From NCBI GenBank assembly GCA_017420125.1, contig JAFOJR010000136.1:1-25508 (forward strand): 25,508 bases of DNA, in the 5' to 3' direction. The position numbers and the translations under genes are program-made. Positions 1-6,634 of the stretch are shown piece by piece (position 1 is the stretch's first letter; each line of letters begins with the position of its first letter). Below the pieces are notes generated by a model. That model was not told where the DNA came from. It did no database searches and saw only the letters and a program-made list of their open reading frames with translations. The DNA comes from Oscillospiraceae bacterium. GTDB lineage: Bacteria; Bacillota; Clostridia; Oscillospirales; Oscillospiraceae.

Positions 1-1563
1 GATTATCCTGCTGAATTTGAAGCCCCCTGGTGGGTTTCCACCTTCCTGCCTTATATCATCCTTATCATTATTATGGTTGCGGTCATCTTTTTCTTCACCC
101 GCCGCGCAGCCATCGGCGGTGGGATCGATAAAACAGCTCACTTTGGGAAAGCCCGCACCAAAACGGCTTACGACGAAAAGAAACGAACAACATTTGCCGA
201 CGTAGCTGGTGCGGATGAAGAAAAAGAGGAACTGCAGGAAATTGTGGAATTTCTCCGCAATCCCAAGCGTTTTATCAGTCTGGGCGCACGGATTCCCAAA
301 GGTGTTTTACTGGTGGGCCCGCCAGGCACCGGTAAAACTTTAATTGCCAAGGCTGTGGCAGGCGAAGCAAACGTGCAGTTTTTATCCATCTCCGGTTCCG
401 ATTTTGTGGAGCTGTATGTGGGCGTTGGCGCGTCGCGGGTACGGGACCTGTTTGACCAGGCAAAAAAAGCTGCTCCCTCTATTGTCTTCATTGATGAAAT
501 CGATGCAGTGGGCCGCCAGCGAGGCGCAGGTCTGGGTGGTGGTCACGACGAAAGGGAACAAACCTTAAACCAACTCTTAGTGGAAATGGACGGCTTTGGC
601 AACAATCAGGGCGTCATTGTCCTGGCCGCTACCAACCGGCCGGATATTCTGGACCCTGCTCTGCTGCGCCCCGGCCGGTTTGACCGGCAGGTATTTGTCG
701 GGATGCCTGACATGCGGGGCCGAGAGGCCATCTTAAAAGTGCATACCCGGGAAAAACCCCTTGCAGAAGATGTAGACCTTGCCGCTCTGAGTAAAATCAC
801 CCCTGGTTTCACTGGTGCAGACTTGGAAAATCTGGTCAATGAAGGGGCCCTTTTGGCTGCGCGCCGCGGCCAGCAATTTATCACCATGGACGACCTGCAG
901 GAAGCGATGCTCAAAGTCGTGGCAGGGCCGGAAAAGCGAAGCAAGGTAATTTCCGATCACGAACGAAACCTGACCGCTTACCATGAAGCGGGTCACGCTG
1001 TTGTCATCCAGAATCTGAAAACCCATGCACCGGTCCACCAGATTTCCATTATTCCGCGAGGACAAGCTGGCGGCATGACAATTTCCCTTCCAAAAGAAGA
1101 TAAAAACTTTGTCTCCCGGAACGAAATGTTTGAGCAGATTGTTTCCCTCCTGGGTGGCCGGGTAGCAGAACAAATGGCCTTGGGCGATATCTCTACCGGC
1201 GCTTCCAACGATATCCAACGCGCCTCTGAAATCGCAAGGAAAATGGTCACAGTTTACGGCATGAGTCCTCGTCTGGGCACCGTTTCCTTCGAATCCGGCC
1301 ACGATGAAATCTTCATCGGCCGCAGTATGGCACAAACCCGCTCCTATTCGGAAGAAGTGGCTGCCATTATCGATGAGGAAGTAAAGTCCCTGATCGACAA
1401 GGCATATGCTATGTGCGAATCTATTTTAAATGAGCACATGGACAAGGTAAAGTTGGTAGCTTCTTACCTGCTGGAAAATGAAACGATGGACGGAGAGACT
1501 TTCCAAGCTCTCTTCACTGAGAAGCCAGACCTCCCCAGTCCGGAAGTCCCTTCTGTACAATAA
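1..1563 (+). CDS. ftsH: ATP-dependent zinc metalloprotease FtsH, 5' truncated by window edge
   Basis: Membrane-anchored AAA+ protease that unfolds and degrades membrane and regulatory proteins. The frame is open from base 1, so the true start, the first membrane helix and most of the external domain lie upstream; the Met at 73 is internal. Numbering from base 1, a membrane helix spans about residues 16-33, Walker A GPPGTGKT is at 106-113, Walker B ends in DE at 165-166, and an arginine-finger region follows (TNRPDILDPALLRPGRFDR). The peptidase has HEAGH at 328-332 and a likely third zinc ligand at D404 (GASND). The tail after the peptidase domain is short and ends PSVQ. A strong terminator follows the stop. 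The identity is certain; only the N-terminus is missing. Confidence 0.98.
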   Translation, partial: DYPAEFEAPWWVSTFLPYIILIIIMVAVIFFFTRRAAIGGGIDKTAHFGKARTKTAYDEKKRTTFADVAGADEEKEELQEIVEFLRNPKRFISLGARIPKGVLLVGPPGTGKTLIAKAVAGEANVQFLSISGSDFVELYVGVGASRVRDLFDQAKKAAPSIVFIDEIDAVGRQRGAGLGGGHDEREQTLNQLLVEMDGFGNNQGVIVLAATNRPDILDPALLRPGRFDRQVFVGMPDMRGREAILKVHTREKPLAEDVDLAALSKITPGFTGADLENLVNEGALLAARRGQQFITMDDLQEAMLKVVAGPEKRSKVISDHERNLTAYHEAGHAVVIQNLKTHAPVHQISIIPRGQAGGMTISLPKEDKNFVSRNEMFEQIVSLLGGRVAEQMALGDISTGASNDIQRASEIARKMVTVYGMSPRLGTVSFESGHDEIFIGRSMAQTRSYSEEVAAIIDEEVKSLIDKAYAMCESILNEHMDKVKLVASYLLENETMDGETFQALFTEKPDLPSPEVPSVQ

Positions 1564-1589
1564 GCAAAGATCTTTGGTTTTTGATTTGT

Positions 1590-1628
1590 CCCTGCTCTGT
1601 AACACATTACAGAGCAGGGGCTTTTTTT
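1590..1628 (+). terminator. Intrinsic terminator of ftsH
   Basis: A perfect 13-bp stem (1590-1602 with 1607-1619) closes on a CACA loop and is followed by seven T residues at 1622-1628. It begins 26 bases after the ftsH stop codon and separates ftsH from the TSUP genes. Confidence 0.95.
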
Positions 1629-1704
1629 GCCCAGTCATTTGGCAAATTGTCGCATAATCCCCTTTCTCTTTGTTAAAACTATGAAAAAGGAGGGGGATTT
1701 TTTC

Positions 1705-2064
1705 ATGCGTTCCCATCGAATAAAATGTGCTGTAGCCGGCGGCTTAGCCGGAATCGTCAACGGATTTTTCGGCGGGGGCGGCGGGATGATTTTGGTGCCG
1801 CTTCTCACAAAGTGGATTGGGCTGCCCACACGGAAAGCTTTTGCTACCTCCGTTTCCATTATTCTCCCTCTTTGCGCGGTTTCCGCAGTCATTTATCTGA
1901 TCCGCACGCCCTGTTCTGTTTTAGATGCCATTCCGTATCTTTGCGGCGGCTTGGTCGGCGGACTCCTGGGCGGAAAGTGGTTCCGGCATATACCCGTGCA
2001 GTGGCTGCACTGGATTTTTTGTTTGTTTCTGCTGTATGGCGGGGTGAAATCCCTGTTCTTTTGA
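1705..2064 (+). CDS. TSUP (TauE/SafE-like) membrane protein, first half-size subunit
   Basis: A hydrophobic protein of 119 residues resembling one half of the TauE/SafE (TSUP, formerly DUF81) family, whose full-length members of about 250 residues are internal duplications and move sulfur-containing or organic anions. Visible signs are the N-terminal GGLAGIVNGFFGGGGG stretch typical of each repeat, about four membrane-spanning stretches and a second glycine-rich turn (GGLVGGLLGG). The start at 1705 is preferred over the ATG at 1681 because AAGGAGGGGG lies between them at good spacing. The gene sits 50 bases upstream of a second half-size gene with the same repeat signature, so the two may form a heterodimer. 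The substrate cannot be told. No convincing promoter was seen between the ftsH terminator and this gene. Confidence 0.85.
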   Translation: MRSHRIKCAVAGGLAGIVNGFFGGGGGMILVPLLTKWIGLPTRKAFATSVSIILPLCAVSAVIYLIRTPCSVLDAIPYLCGGLVGGLLGGKWFRHIPVQWLHWIFCLFLLYGGVKSLFF

Positions 2065-2114
2065 CCTGATCCGCTCCATATTTTCCTGTTTTATCCAAAA
2101 AGGAGGCGTTTCCC

Positions 2115-2531
2115 CTGCATTGGACTCTTGCTGTTTTGTCCGGTACTGTTACAGGCATCCTTTCCGCTTTCGGCGTAGGCGGCGGTACGCTTCTGCTGAC
2201 GATTCTATCCGCTTTCGCGGGGATTCCGCAGCAAACTGCTCAGGGGATCAACCTGTTGTATTTCCTCCCCGCTTCCGCCGCCTCTCTGCCCTCACATGTT
2301 CAAAATGGACTGATAAATCGAGCCAGTCTTTTTCCTGCCGTTTGCGCCGGAATTTTGGGAACAACAGGCTTTGCCTGGCTGGCCACTGCCATGGACACCC
2401 ATCTGCTGCGTCGTTTTTTCGGCGCTTTTCTTCTTGCTGTGGGTCTTTTGGAACTGCTGTTCGGCACGGGAACGAAAAAACAGAAAAAGAACCGTTCGTC
2501 TCATGCCTCCAAAGACGAACGGCCCTGCTGA
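2115..2531 (+). CDS. TSUP (TauE/SafE-like) membrane protein, second half-size subunit
   Basis: Partner of the preceding gene, again with one TSUP repeat: the N-terminal helix ends in GILSAFGVGGGT, two to three further hydrophobic segments follow, and the C-terminus is basic and soluble (KKQKKNRSS). The start is uncertain. AGGAGG at 2101-2106 lies 8 bases before an in-frame CTG at 2115, giving about 138 residues beginning xHWTLAVLSG. The first conventional start, TTG at 2136, is 29 bases from that site and would cut into the first helix, giving 131 residues. I prefer CTG. The last 31 bases overlap convergent ruvX, and the ruvX terminator stem lies within this coding region. Confidence 0.8.
   Translation: MHWTLAVLSGTVTGILSAFGVGGGTLLLTILSAFAGIPQQTAQGINLLYFLPASAASLPSHVQNGLINRASLFPAVCAGILGTTGFAWLATAMDTHLLRRFFGAFLLAVGLLELLFGTGTKKQKKNRSSHASKDERPC
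2475..2522 (-). terminator. Intrinsic terminator of ruvX, inside the tsup coding end
   Basis: A perfect 10-bp stem (2492-2501 with 2513-2522) has an 11-base loop. Read on the minus strand, it is followed by a long T-rich run (complement of 2475-2490). The ruvX stop codon TGA (2501-2503) spans the loop and the first base of the 3' arm. The plus strand has no T run after the stem, so it should act mainly on ruvX transcripts. Confidence 0.85.
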
Positions 2532-2941
2532 AACCTGCGGTATGTTAAATATCCTTCTAAAATTAAAGTGGCGGCCACAGCATCCACCTTGGCCTTTCTT
2601 TTTTTGCCTCGCACGCCCTGGCTGGACAAAATCCGATCTGCATCAATGGTGGTACGCCGCTCGTCCCATAAAATTACGGGTAAACCGGTGGCTTCTTTCA
2701 GTTTTTGCTCCAATATCCGGCTTTTCTCCGCCCGGGCACCCAATGTAGCGTCCATATTTTTGGGATATCCCAGCACCAGTTCCTCTACCTGATATTCTTT
2801 CGCAATGCGGCAGAGTTCCTCCACAACCTGATCCAGGTCCCGCTGATGAATAGTTTTTGCCTCACCTGCAAGAAAGCCGGTAGGATCTGAAATGGCAACG
2901 CCGGTACGAGCATCTCCATAGTCAATCGCCATAATACGCAT
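2501..2941 (-). CDS. ruvX: RuvX/YqgF-type putative pre-16S rRNA nuclease / Holliday junction resolvase
   Basis: RNase H-fold nuclease of 146 residues, of the family (YqgF) tied to 16S rRNA 5' maturation and proposed as a resolvase. Family motifs appear in order: MAIDYGDARTGVAISDPTG at the N-terminus, VLGYPKNMDATLGARAEKS in the middle, LWDERRTTIDADRIL, then the C-terminal VDAVAATLILEGYL. Acidic residues sit in the expected DYG, DER and VDA positions. The start at 2941 is chosen because GGAAAGGAGG lies just upstream and the protein begins directly at the conserved strand; the longer open frame lacks homology-like sequence. It lies 123 bases after rplQ beyond an imperfect terminator. No promoter was seen in the gap, so readthrough from the ribosomal operon is possible. 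Confidence 0.93.
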   Translation of the reverse strand: MRIMAIDYGDARTGVAISDPTGFLAGEAKTIHQRDLDQVVEELCRIAKEYQVEELVLGYPKNMDATLGARAEKSRILEQKLKEATGLPVILWDERRTTIDADRILSSQGVRGKKRKAKVDAVAATLILEGYLTYRRFQQGRSSLEA

Positions 2942-3007
2942 GCTGTATCCTCCTTTCCGTCCAAAGGGCAAAATGTGTCTCGTCTCTGTTTCTCTCTTCC
3001 TCCTGAT

Positions 3008-3047
3008 ACAAAACCACCCCTTGTGGGAGCCGTGCTCCCGCAAGGGG
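3008..3047 (-). terminator. Imperfect terminator after rplQ
   Basis: Arms at 3017-3030 and 3034-3047 pair over 14 positions with one mismatch and a 3-base loop. On the minus strand the stem is followed by TGGTTTTGTA, a short interrupted T run. The GC-rich stem suits the end of the alpha operon, but the weak T run suggests partial readthrough into ruvX. Confidence 0.7.
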
Positions 3048-3064
3048 TTTGTTTGGCATTATAA

Positions 3065-3406
3065 TCAGACCAATTCCAAGATTGCCATTTCTGCGCCGTC
3101 ACCGCGACGGGGTCCAATCCGGACAATGCGGGTATAACCGCCAGTCCGCATGGAATACTTTGGCGCAATTTCGTCGAACAGCTTCTTGGCTACATCTTCC
3201 TTGGTGATGAAGCTGAGCGCCTGGCGATAGTCCGCCAGCGTCTGATGCTTTCCAAGGGTGATCATTTTTTCAGCCAAAGGAGCCACTTCCTTGGCTCTTG
3301 TCACCGTGGTCTTAATTCTGCCGGTTTCCAGCAGGTAAGTGACCATCGCTCTCAGCATTGCTTTCCGCTGATCTGTGGGCTTGCCGAGCTTCCGTGTTCC
3401 AGGCAT
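3065..3406 (-). CDS. rplQ: 50S ribosomal protein L17
   Basis: Large-subunit protein near the tunnel exit, 113 residues, the usual bacterial length. The N-terminus MPGTRKLGKPTDQRKAMLR and the central TTVTRAKEVAPLAEKMITLGK are typical, as is the C-terminal GGYTRIVRIGPRRGDGAEMA. A strong AAGGAGGAG lies ahead of the ATG. It is the last gene of the alpha segment, 26 bases after rpoA, and is followed by an imperfect hairpin terminator. Confidence 0.98.
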   Translation of the reverse strand: MPGTRKLGKPTDQRKAMLRAMVTYLLETGRIKTTVTRAKEVAPLAEKMITLGKHQTLADYRQALSFITKEDVAKKLFDEIAPKYSMRTGGYTRIVRIGPRRGDGAEMAILELV

Positions 3407-3432
3407 CTTATTTCTCCTCCTTGTTCTCCGAG

Positions 3433-4380
3433 CTAATTGTCTTCGCTTGCGAGGGAAAGTCCCATCATGGCAAGCTTATTGATCACTTCTTCCAGTGACT
3501 TGCGCCCCAGATTCCGCACTTTCATCATTTCATCTTCTGTCTTATTGATCAGATCTTCCACGTTGTTGATGTTGGCACGTTTGAGGCAGTTGAAAGAGCG
3601 AACGGAGAGATCCAACTCTTCAATCGTCATTTCCAGCACCTTGTCTCGCTGGGTCTCCGCTTTTTCTACCACTGTGGATTTATTTCCCACGCTTTCCGAT
3701 AAGTCGGTAAACAAAACGAAATGGTCACAGAGAATTTTAGCACCCAATGAAACGGCGTCTCTTGCGGTAATTGTACCATCGGTCCAAACTTCCAGTGTCA
3801 GCTTGTCGAAATCTGTCATGTTGCCTACGCGTGTGTTTTCCACTGTATAATTGACTTTATACACCGGCGTATAAATTGCGTCCACCGGAATCACGCCGAT
3901 CACATTCTGTGCCGGCTTGTTCCGGTCTGCCGGAACATAGCCCCGGCCGTGGTTCAGCGTCAATTCCATTTCCAAAGAGCCTTCCGCATTCAGCGTTGCA
4001 ATCCTGTGTTCCGGATTCAGGATCTCCACATCACTGTCTGCCTTAATGTCGCCTGCTGTGACAACACCTTCTCCGGACGCTTCGATATATACCGTTTTTA
4101 CGCCTTGGCTATATAGTTTTGCTACAATTCCCTTAATGTTCAATACGATTTCCGTGACATCCTCTTTCACGCCGGGAATGGTTGTGAACTCATGCTGTAC
4201 ACCATTGATTTTGATCATGGTGACAGCTGTCCCCGGCAGGGAAGACAGCAGAATCCGCCGCAGGGAATTCCCCAAGGTTGTGCCATAGCCGCGTTCCAGT
4301 GGCTCCACAACATATTTCCCATATGTTTCATCGCCTGGTGTTTCAATACATTCAATGCGCGGCTTTTCTATTTCTACCAT
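3433..4380 (-). CDS. rpoA: DNA-directed RNA polymerase alpha subunit
   Basis: The alpha subunit dimerises to start RNA polymerase assembly, and its C-terminal domain contacts UP elements and activators. It is full length at 315 residues. The N-terminal domain (about 1-230) contains the conserved GYGTTLGNSLRRILLSSLPG. A linker around 230-245 leads to the C-terminal domain with SVRSFNCLKRANI, the DNA-contact segment, and VRNLGRKSLEEV. The Shine-Dalgarno site AAAGGAGGG precedes the ATG. An 84-base gap separates it from rpsD and carries a hairpin that could tune rpoA expression. Its place between rpsD and rplQ is standard for Clostridia. Confidence 0.99.
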   Translation of the reverse strand: MVEIEKPRIECIETPGDETYGKYVVEPLERGYGTTLGNSLRRILLSSLPGTAVTMIKINGVQHEFTTIPGVKEDVTEIVLNIKGIVAKLYSQGVKTVYIEASGEGVVTAGDIKADSDVEILNPEHRIATLNAEGSLEMELTLNHGRGYVPADRNKPAQNVIGVIPVDAIYTPVYKVNYTVENTRVGNMTDFDKLTLEVWTDGTITARDAVSLGAKILCDHFVLFTDLSESVGNKSTVVEKAETQRDKVLEMTIEELDLSVRSFNCLKRANINNVEDLINKTEDEMMKVRNLGRKSLEEVINKLAMMGLSLASEDN

Positions 4381-4403
4381 ATCGCTATTACCCTCCTTTT
4401 CAA

Positions 4404-4428
4404 TGCGGGATAAAAGATATACCCCGCA
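4404..4428 (-). promoter_or_regulatory. Hairpin upstream of the rpoA ribosome binding site
   Basis: A perfect 6-bp GC-rich stem TGCGGG/CCCGCA (4404-4409 with 4423-4428) encloses an A/T-rich loop in the 84-base rpsD-rpoA gap, ending just before the rpoA Shine-Dalgarno site. No T run follows, so it is not a classical terminator. It may mark an mRNA processing or translational control point. Confidence 0.45.
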
Positions 4429-4464
4429 CGGTTGTTCAGCTTACCAATCATTGAGGGCTTGTTA

Positions 4465-5094
4465 TTATTTAGAATACAACTCGACAATCAGATGCTCCTC
4501 GATGGGAAGGTCAATATCTTCCCGTTCGGGAAGTGCAAGCACCTTGGCTTCCATCTTTGTGCGATCCATTTCCAACCACTTGGGCAGGGGGCGAGACGCG
4601 TTTGCTTCCAGAGAAGCCTTAAATTTATCGAGAGAACGGCTGCTCTCCTTCAGGGAAATGACTTCGCCGGGTTTTACCAGATAAGAAGGAATATTCACTT
4701 TCTTTCCGTTAATGGTAAAATGTGCGTGACGCACCAGCTGACGGGCTTCTGCGCGGGACATTGCAAAGCCCAAACGATAAACCACATTGTCCAGACGGGT
4801 TTCCAGAATGGACAGCAGGTTTTCACCGGTAATGCCCTTGCGCTTGTTTGCCATTTCAAAATAATCTCTGAACTGGCTTTCCAAAACGCCATAGTAACGA
4901 CGTGCTTTCTGCTTTTCACGCAGCTGCAGACCGTATTCAGAGGCTTTCCGGTTCCGGGCATTTCCATGGTCTCCCGGCGGGAAAGCACGGCGGTCCACTG
5001 CGCATTTATCGGTATAGCATCTGTCACCTTTCAGAAAGAGCTTCTGCCCTTCTCTGCGGCAAAGGCGACAGACAGCGCCTGTGTATCTTGCCAT
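4465..5094 (-). CDS. rpsD: 30S ribosomal protein S4 (zinc-binding form)
   Basis: Primary 16S-binding protein that nucleates 30S assembly; 209 residues. The start MARYTGAVCRLCRREG at 5094 follows a GGAGG site; the longer open frame is upstream noise. Cysteines at 9, 12, 26 and 31 give the zinc-binding (C+) form. The S4 RNA-binding domain shows in TRLDNVVYRLGFAMSRAEAR and HAHFTINGKKVNIPSYLVK. In Bacillus subtilis rpsD is a lone autoregulated gene; here it is embedded between rpsK and rpoA, as in Clostridia and proteobacteria. Confidence 0.98.
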   Translation of the reverse strand: MARYTGAVCRLCRREGQKLFLKGDRCYTDKCAVDRRAFPPGDHGNARNRKASEYGLQLREKQKARRYYGVLESQFRDYFEMANKRKGITGENLLSILETRLDNVVYRLGFAMSRAEARQLVRHAHFTINGKKVNIPSYLVKPGEVISLKESSRSLDKFKASLEANASRPLPKWLEMDRTKMEAKVLALPEREDIDLPIEEHLIVELYSK

Positions 5095-5117
5095 TTCTAT
5101 TACACCTCCATGTTTGA

Positions 5118-5516
5118 TTAAACGCGTCTTCTCTTCGGAGGACGGCATCCGTTGTGGGGAATGGGTGTGACGTCTTTGATCAAAGTGACCTCCAGGCCAA
5201 CTGCCTGCAGTGCACGAATGGCAGCTTCACGGCCGGAACCGGGGCCTCTTACAAATACTTCCACTGTCTTCAGTCCATGTTCCATTGCAGCGCGGGCTGC
5301 AGTTTCTGCCGCAGTCTGTGCAGCAAAGGGAGTGGACTTTCTGGACCCGCGGAATCCCAATCCGCCGGAGGATGCCCAAGAGATGGCATTTCCTTTGGTG
5401 TCGGTAACGGTAACCATGGTGTTGTTAAAAGAAGAGCGGATATGCACGGCACCCTTCTCAATATTTTTGCGCTCGCGGCGCTTCCGGATCACTTTTTTTC
5501 CTTTTTGAGCGGCCAA
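5118..5516 (-). CDS. rpsK: 30S ribosomal protein S11
   Basis: Platform protein of the 30S subunit near the E site, 132 residues. Conserved segments include GAVHIRSSFNNTMVTVTDTKG, GFRGSRKSTPFAAQ and the C-terminal PIPHNGCRPPKRRRV that contacts mRNA and 16S rRNA. The start codon is TTG (5514-5516) behind GGGAGGG at 7-base spacing, and no upstream in-frame alternative with a binding site was seen. It lies 14 bases after rpsM. Confidence 0.98.
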   Translation of the reverse strand: MAAQKGKKVIRKRRERKNIEKGAVHIRSSFNNTMVTVTDTKGNAISWASSGGLGFRGSRKSTPFAAQTAAETAARAAMEHGLKTVEVFVRGPGSGREAAIRALQAVGLEVTLIKDVTPIPHNGCRPPKRRRV

Positions 5517-5530
5517 TTGCTATCCCTCCC

Positions 5531-5899
5531 TTACTTTTTCTTGTTTGCAATGGTTCTCTTCGGACCTTTGCGCGTTCTTGCGTTGGTTTTGCTGCGCTGG
5601 CCGCGCACCGGCAGGCCTCTTCTATGACGAATGCCACGATAGCAGCCAATTTCCGTCAGGCGCTTGATATCCATTGCTACGTTGCGGCGCAGGTCGCCTT
5701 CTACAATATAATTTCTGCTGATGCAATTGCGCAGCGCGGTTTCTTCTGTGTCGGTCAGATCCTTGACTCTGGTGTCAGGATTGATCCCAGTTTCCGCCAA
5801 AATTTCGCTGGCGCTCTTTCTGCCAATGCCGTAGATATAGGTCAGAGCGATTTCTACTCGTTTGTCCTTCGGCAAGTCAATACCGGCAATACGTGCCAT
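5531..5899 (-). CDS. rpsM: 30S ribosomal protein S13
   Basis: Head protein of the 30S subunit that bridges to the 50S and contacts the P-site tRNA. It is 122 residues long. The helix-two-turn-helix segment YIYGIGRKSASEILAETG and the RHRRGLPVRGQRSKTNARTRKG region are typical. The basic tail (GPKRTIANKKK) is the tRNA-contacting extension. ATG start with GGAGGTG upstream; it follows rpmJ with a 17-base gap. Confidence 0.98.
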   Translation of the reverse strand: MARIAGIDLPKDKRVEIALTYIYGIGRKSASEILAETGINPDTRVKDLTDTEETALRNCISRNYIVEGDLRRNVAMDIKRLTEIGCYRGIRHRRGLPVRGQRSKTNARTRKGPKRTIANKKK

Positions 5900-5916
5900 C
5901 TATTTCAGCACCTCCA

Positions 5917-6030
5917 TTAACCTTGTCTCTGCTTATGCTTCGGATTTTCGCAAATTACCATAACTTTGCCCTTGCGCTTGATCACTTTACATTTCTCACA
6001 CATGGGCTTCACAGACGGTCTTACTTTCAA
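5917..6030 (-). CDS. rpmJ: 50S ribosomal protein L36 (zinc-binding form)
   Basis: A 37-residue zinc-ribbon protein, one of the smallest ribosomal proteins. I translated it directly from the minus strand: it begins with a TTG start then KVRPSVKPMCEKCK and ends HKQRQG. Zinc ligands are C11, C14, C27 and H32, so this is the C+ form. The TTG is supported by a perfect AGGAGG at 6039-6044 with 8-base spacing. Its position between infA and rpsM is the universal bacterial order. Confidence 0.96.
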   Translation of the reverse strand: MKVRPSVKPMCEKCKVIKRKGKVMVICENPKHKQRQG

Positions 6031-6079
6031 TTTCTTAACCTCCTGTTTCGTGAGTGGCAAAACAGTAGCTTACCTTTTA

Positions 6080-6094
6080 CAGTGCTCCGCACTG
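6080..6094 (-). promoter_or_regulatory. Hairpin in the infA-rpmJ gap
   Basis: A perfect 6-bp stem CAGTGC/GCACTG with a 3-base loop lies within the 87-base gap between infA and rpmJ. No T run follows it. It could be an mRNA processing or stabilising element; the role is not evident from sequence. Confidence 0.4.
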
Positions 6095-6117
6095 CCCGAC
6101 AGCCCTGTTCCCAAATG

Positions 6118-6336
6118 TTATTTACTTCTCCAGGTGATCCTGCCGCGGGTCAAATCATAGGGAGACATTTGGACTGTCACCTTGTCGCCCGGCAGGATTC
6201 TGATAAAATTCATCCGGAGTTTTCCGGAAATATGCGCCAAAATCGTATGACCATTTCCAATGTCCACACGGAAAGTGGTGTTTGGCAGCGCTTCTGTTAC
6301 GATGCCTTCCAACTCAATTACGTCATCTTTGGCCAA
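6118..6336 (-). CDS. infA: Translation initiation factor IF-1
   Basis: S1-like OB-fold factor of 72 residues that binds the 30S A site during initiation. It reads MAKDDVIELEGIVTEALPNT at the start, with the conserved GHTILAHISGKLRMNFIRILPGD in the middle and the family ending RITWRSK. The start is TTG (6334-6336) behind GGGAGG with 9-base spacing. The first 14 bases overlap the end of the KOW-protein gene, whose coding sequence contains the infA Shine-Dalgarno site, so the two are probably translationally coupled. Confidence 0.98.
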   Translation of the reverse strand: MAKDDVIELEGIVTEALPNTTFRVDIGNGHTILAHISGKLRMNFIRILPGDKVTVQMSPYDLTRGRITWRSK

Positions 6337-6628
6337 GCGGATTCGCCTCCCTTAGGTTTTCCTGGCTCTCGCCGCGAAATATGGCAAGCACCTTTCGGAT
6401 TTCTTTGTTTTCCATTCGGCCCTCCGCTAAAAAACGGATAATGGCCGCCTCGCTGCTGCGTCCCCGATAGCGCACATGCTTTTTATTTTTGCGTTTGGGT
6501 CGCTCCAGCGGTTTGTTTTTTCCATCTGCCAGCAGAAACGCGTTTTCTTCCACGCCCACCACCAGGTACCAGGTACCTTTATCGTGACCTGCAGCAGACT
6601 GTACAATATCTGCATAACTGATTTCCAC
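6323..6628 (-). CDS. Small KOW-domain RNA-binding protein (between map and infA)
   Basis: A 101-residue basic protein. The N-terminal 50 residues look like a KOW/SH3-like barrel (IVQSAAGHDKGTWYLVVGVEE, then FLLADGKNKPLERPKRKNKKHV) as in the L14e-like proteins that Firmicutes encode at this position; Bacillus subtilis ybzG is the positional counterpart. The C-terminal part, from about 55, is a charged helix-rich extension that I do not recognise. The start is GTG at 6628 with GGGGAG upstream inside the map end. It lies 6 bases after map and overlaps infA by 14 bases. The molecular role is unknown; an association with ribosomes or RNA is inferred from fold and context. Confidence 0.85.
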   Translation of the reverse strand: MEISYADIVQSAAGHDKGTWYLVVGVEENAFLLADGKNKPLERPKRKNKKHVRYRGRSSEAAIIRFLAEGRMENKEIRKVLAIFRGESQENLREANPLGQR

Positions 6629-6634
6629 GGAGAA

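Noticed and set aside
73..1563. ftsH as a complete gene starting at the Met at 73
   Set aside because: The frame is open to base 1 and the Met lies inside a membrane helix, so the gene is truncated by the window.
1647..1680. Possible promoter for the first TSUP gene (TTGTCG with a downstream A/T stretch)
   Set aside because: No -10 hexamer with acceptable match at 16-18 bp spacing was found, so it is not annotated.
2942..3043. Longer N-terminal extension of ruvX
   Set aside because: The extension includes the rplQ terminator arm and lacks a ribosome binding site; the family start is at 2941.
4432..5121. Plus-strand open frame of 229 codons
   Set aside because: It lies antisense to rpsD, has no ribosome binding site and shows no family resemblance; a shadow of rpsD codon bias.
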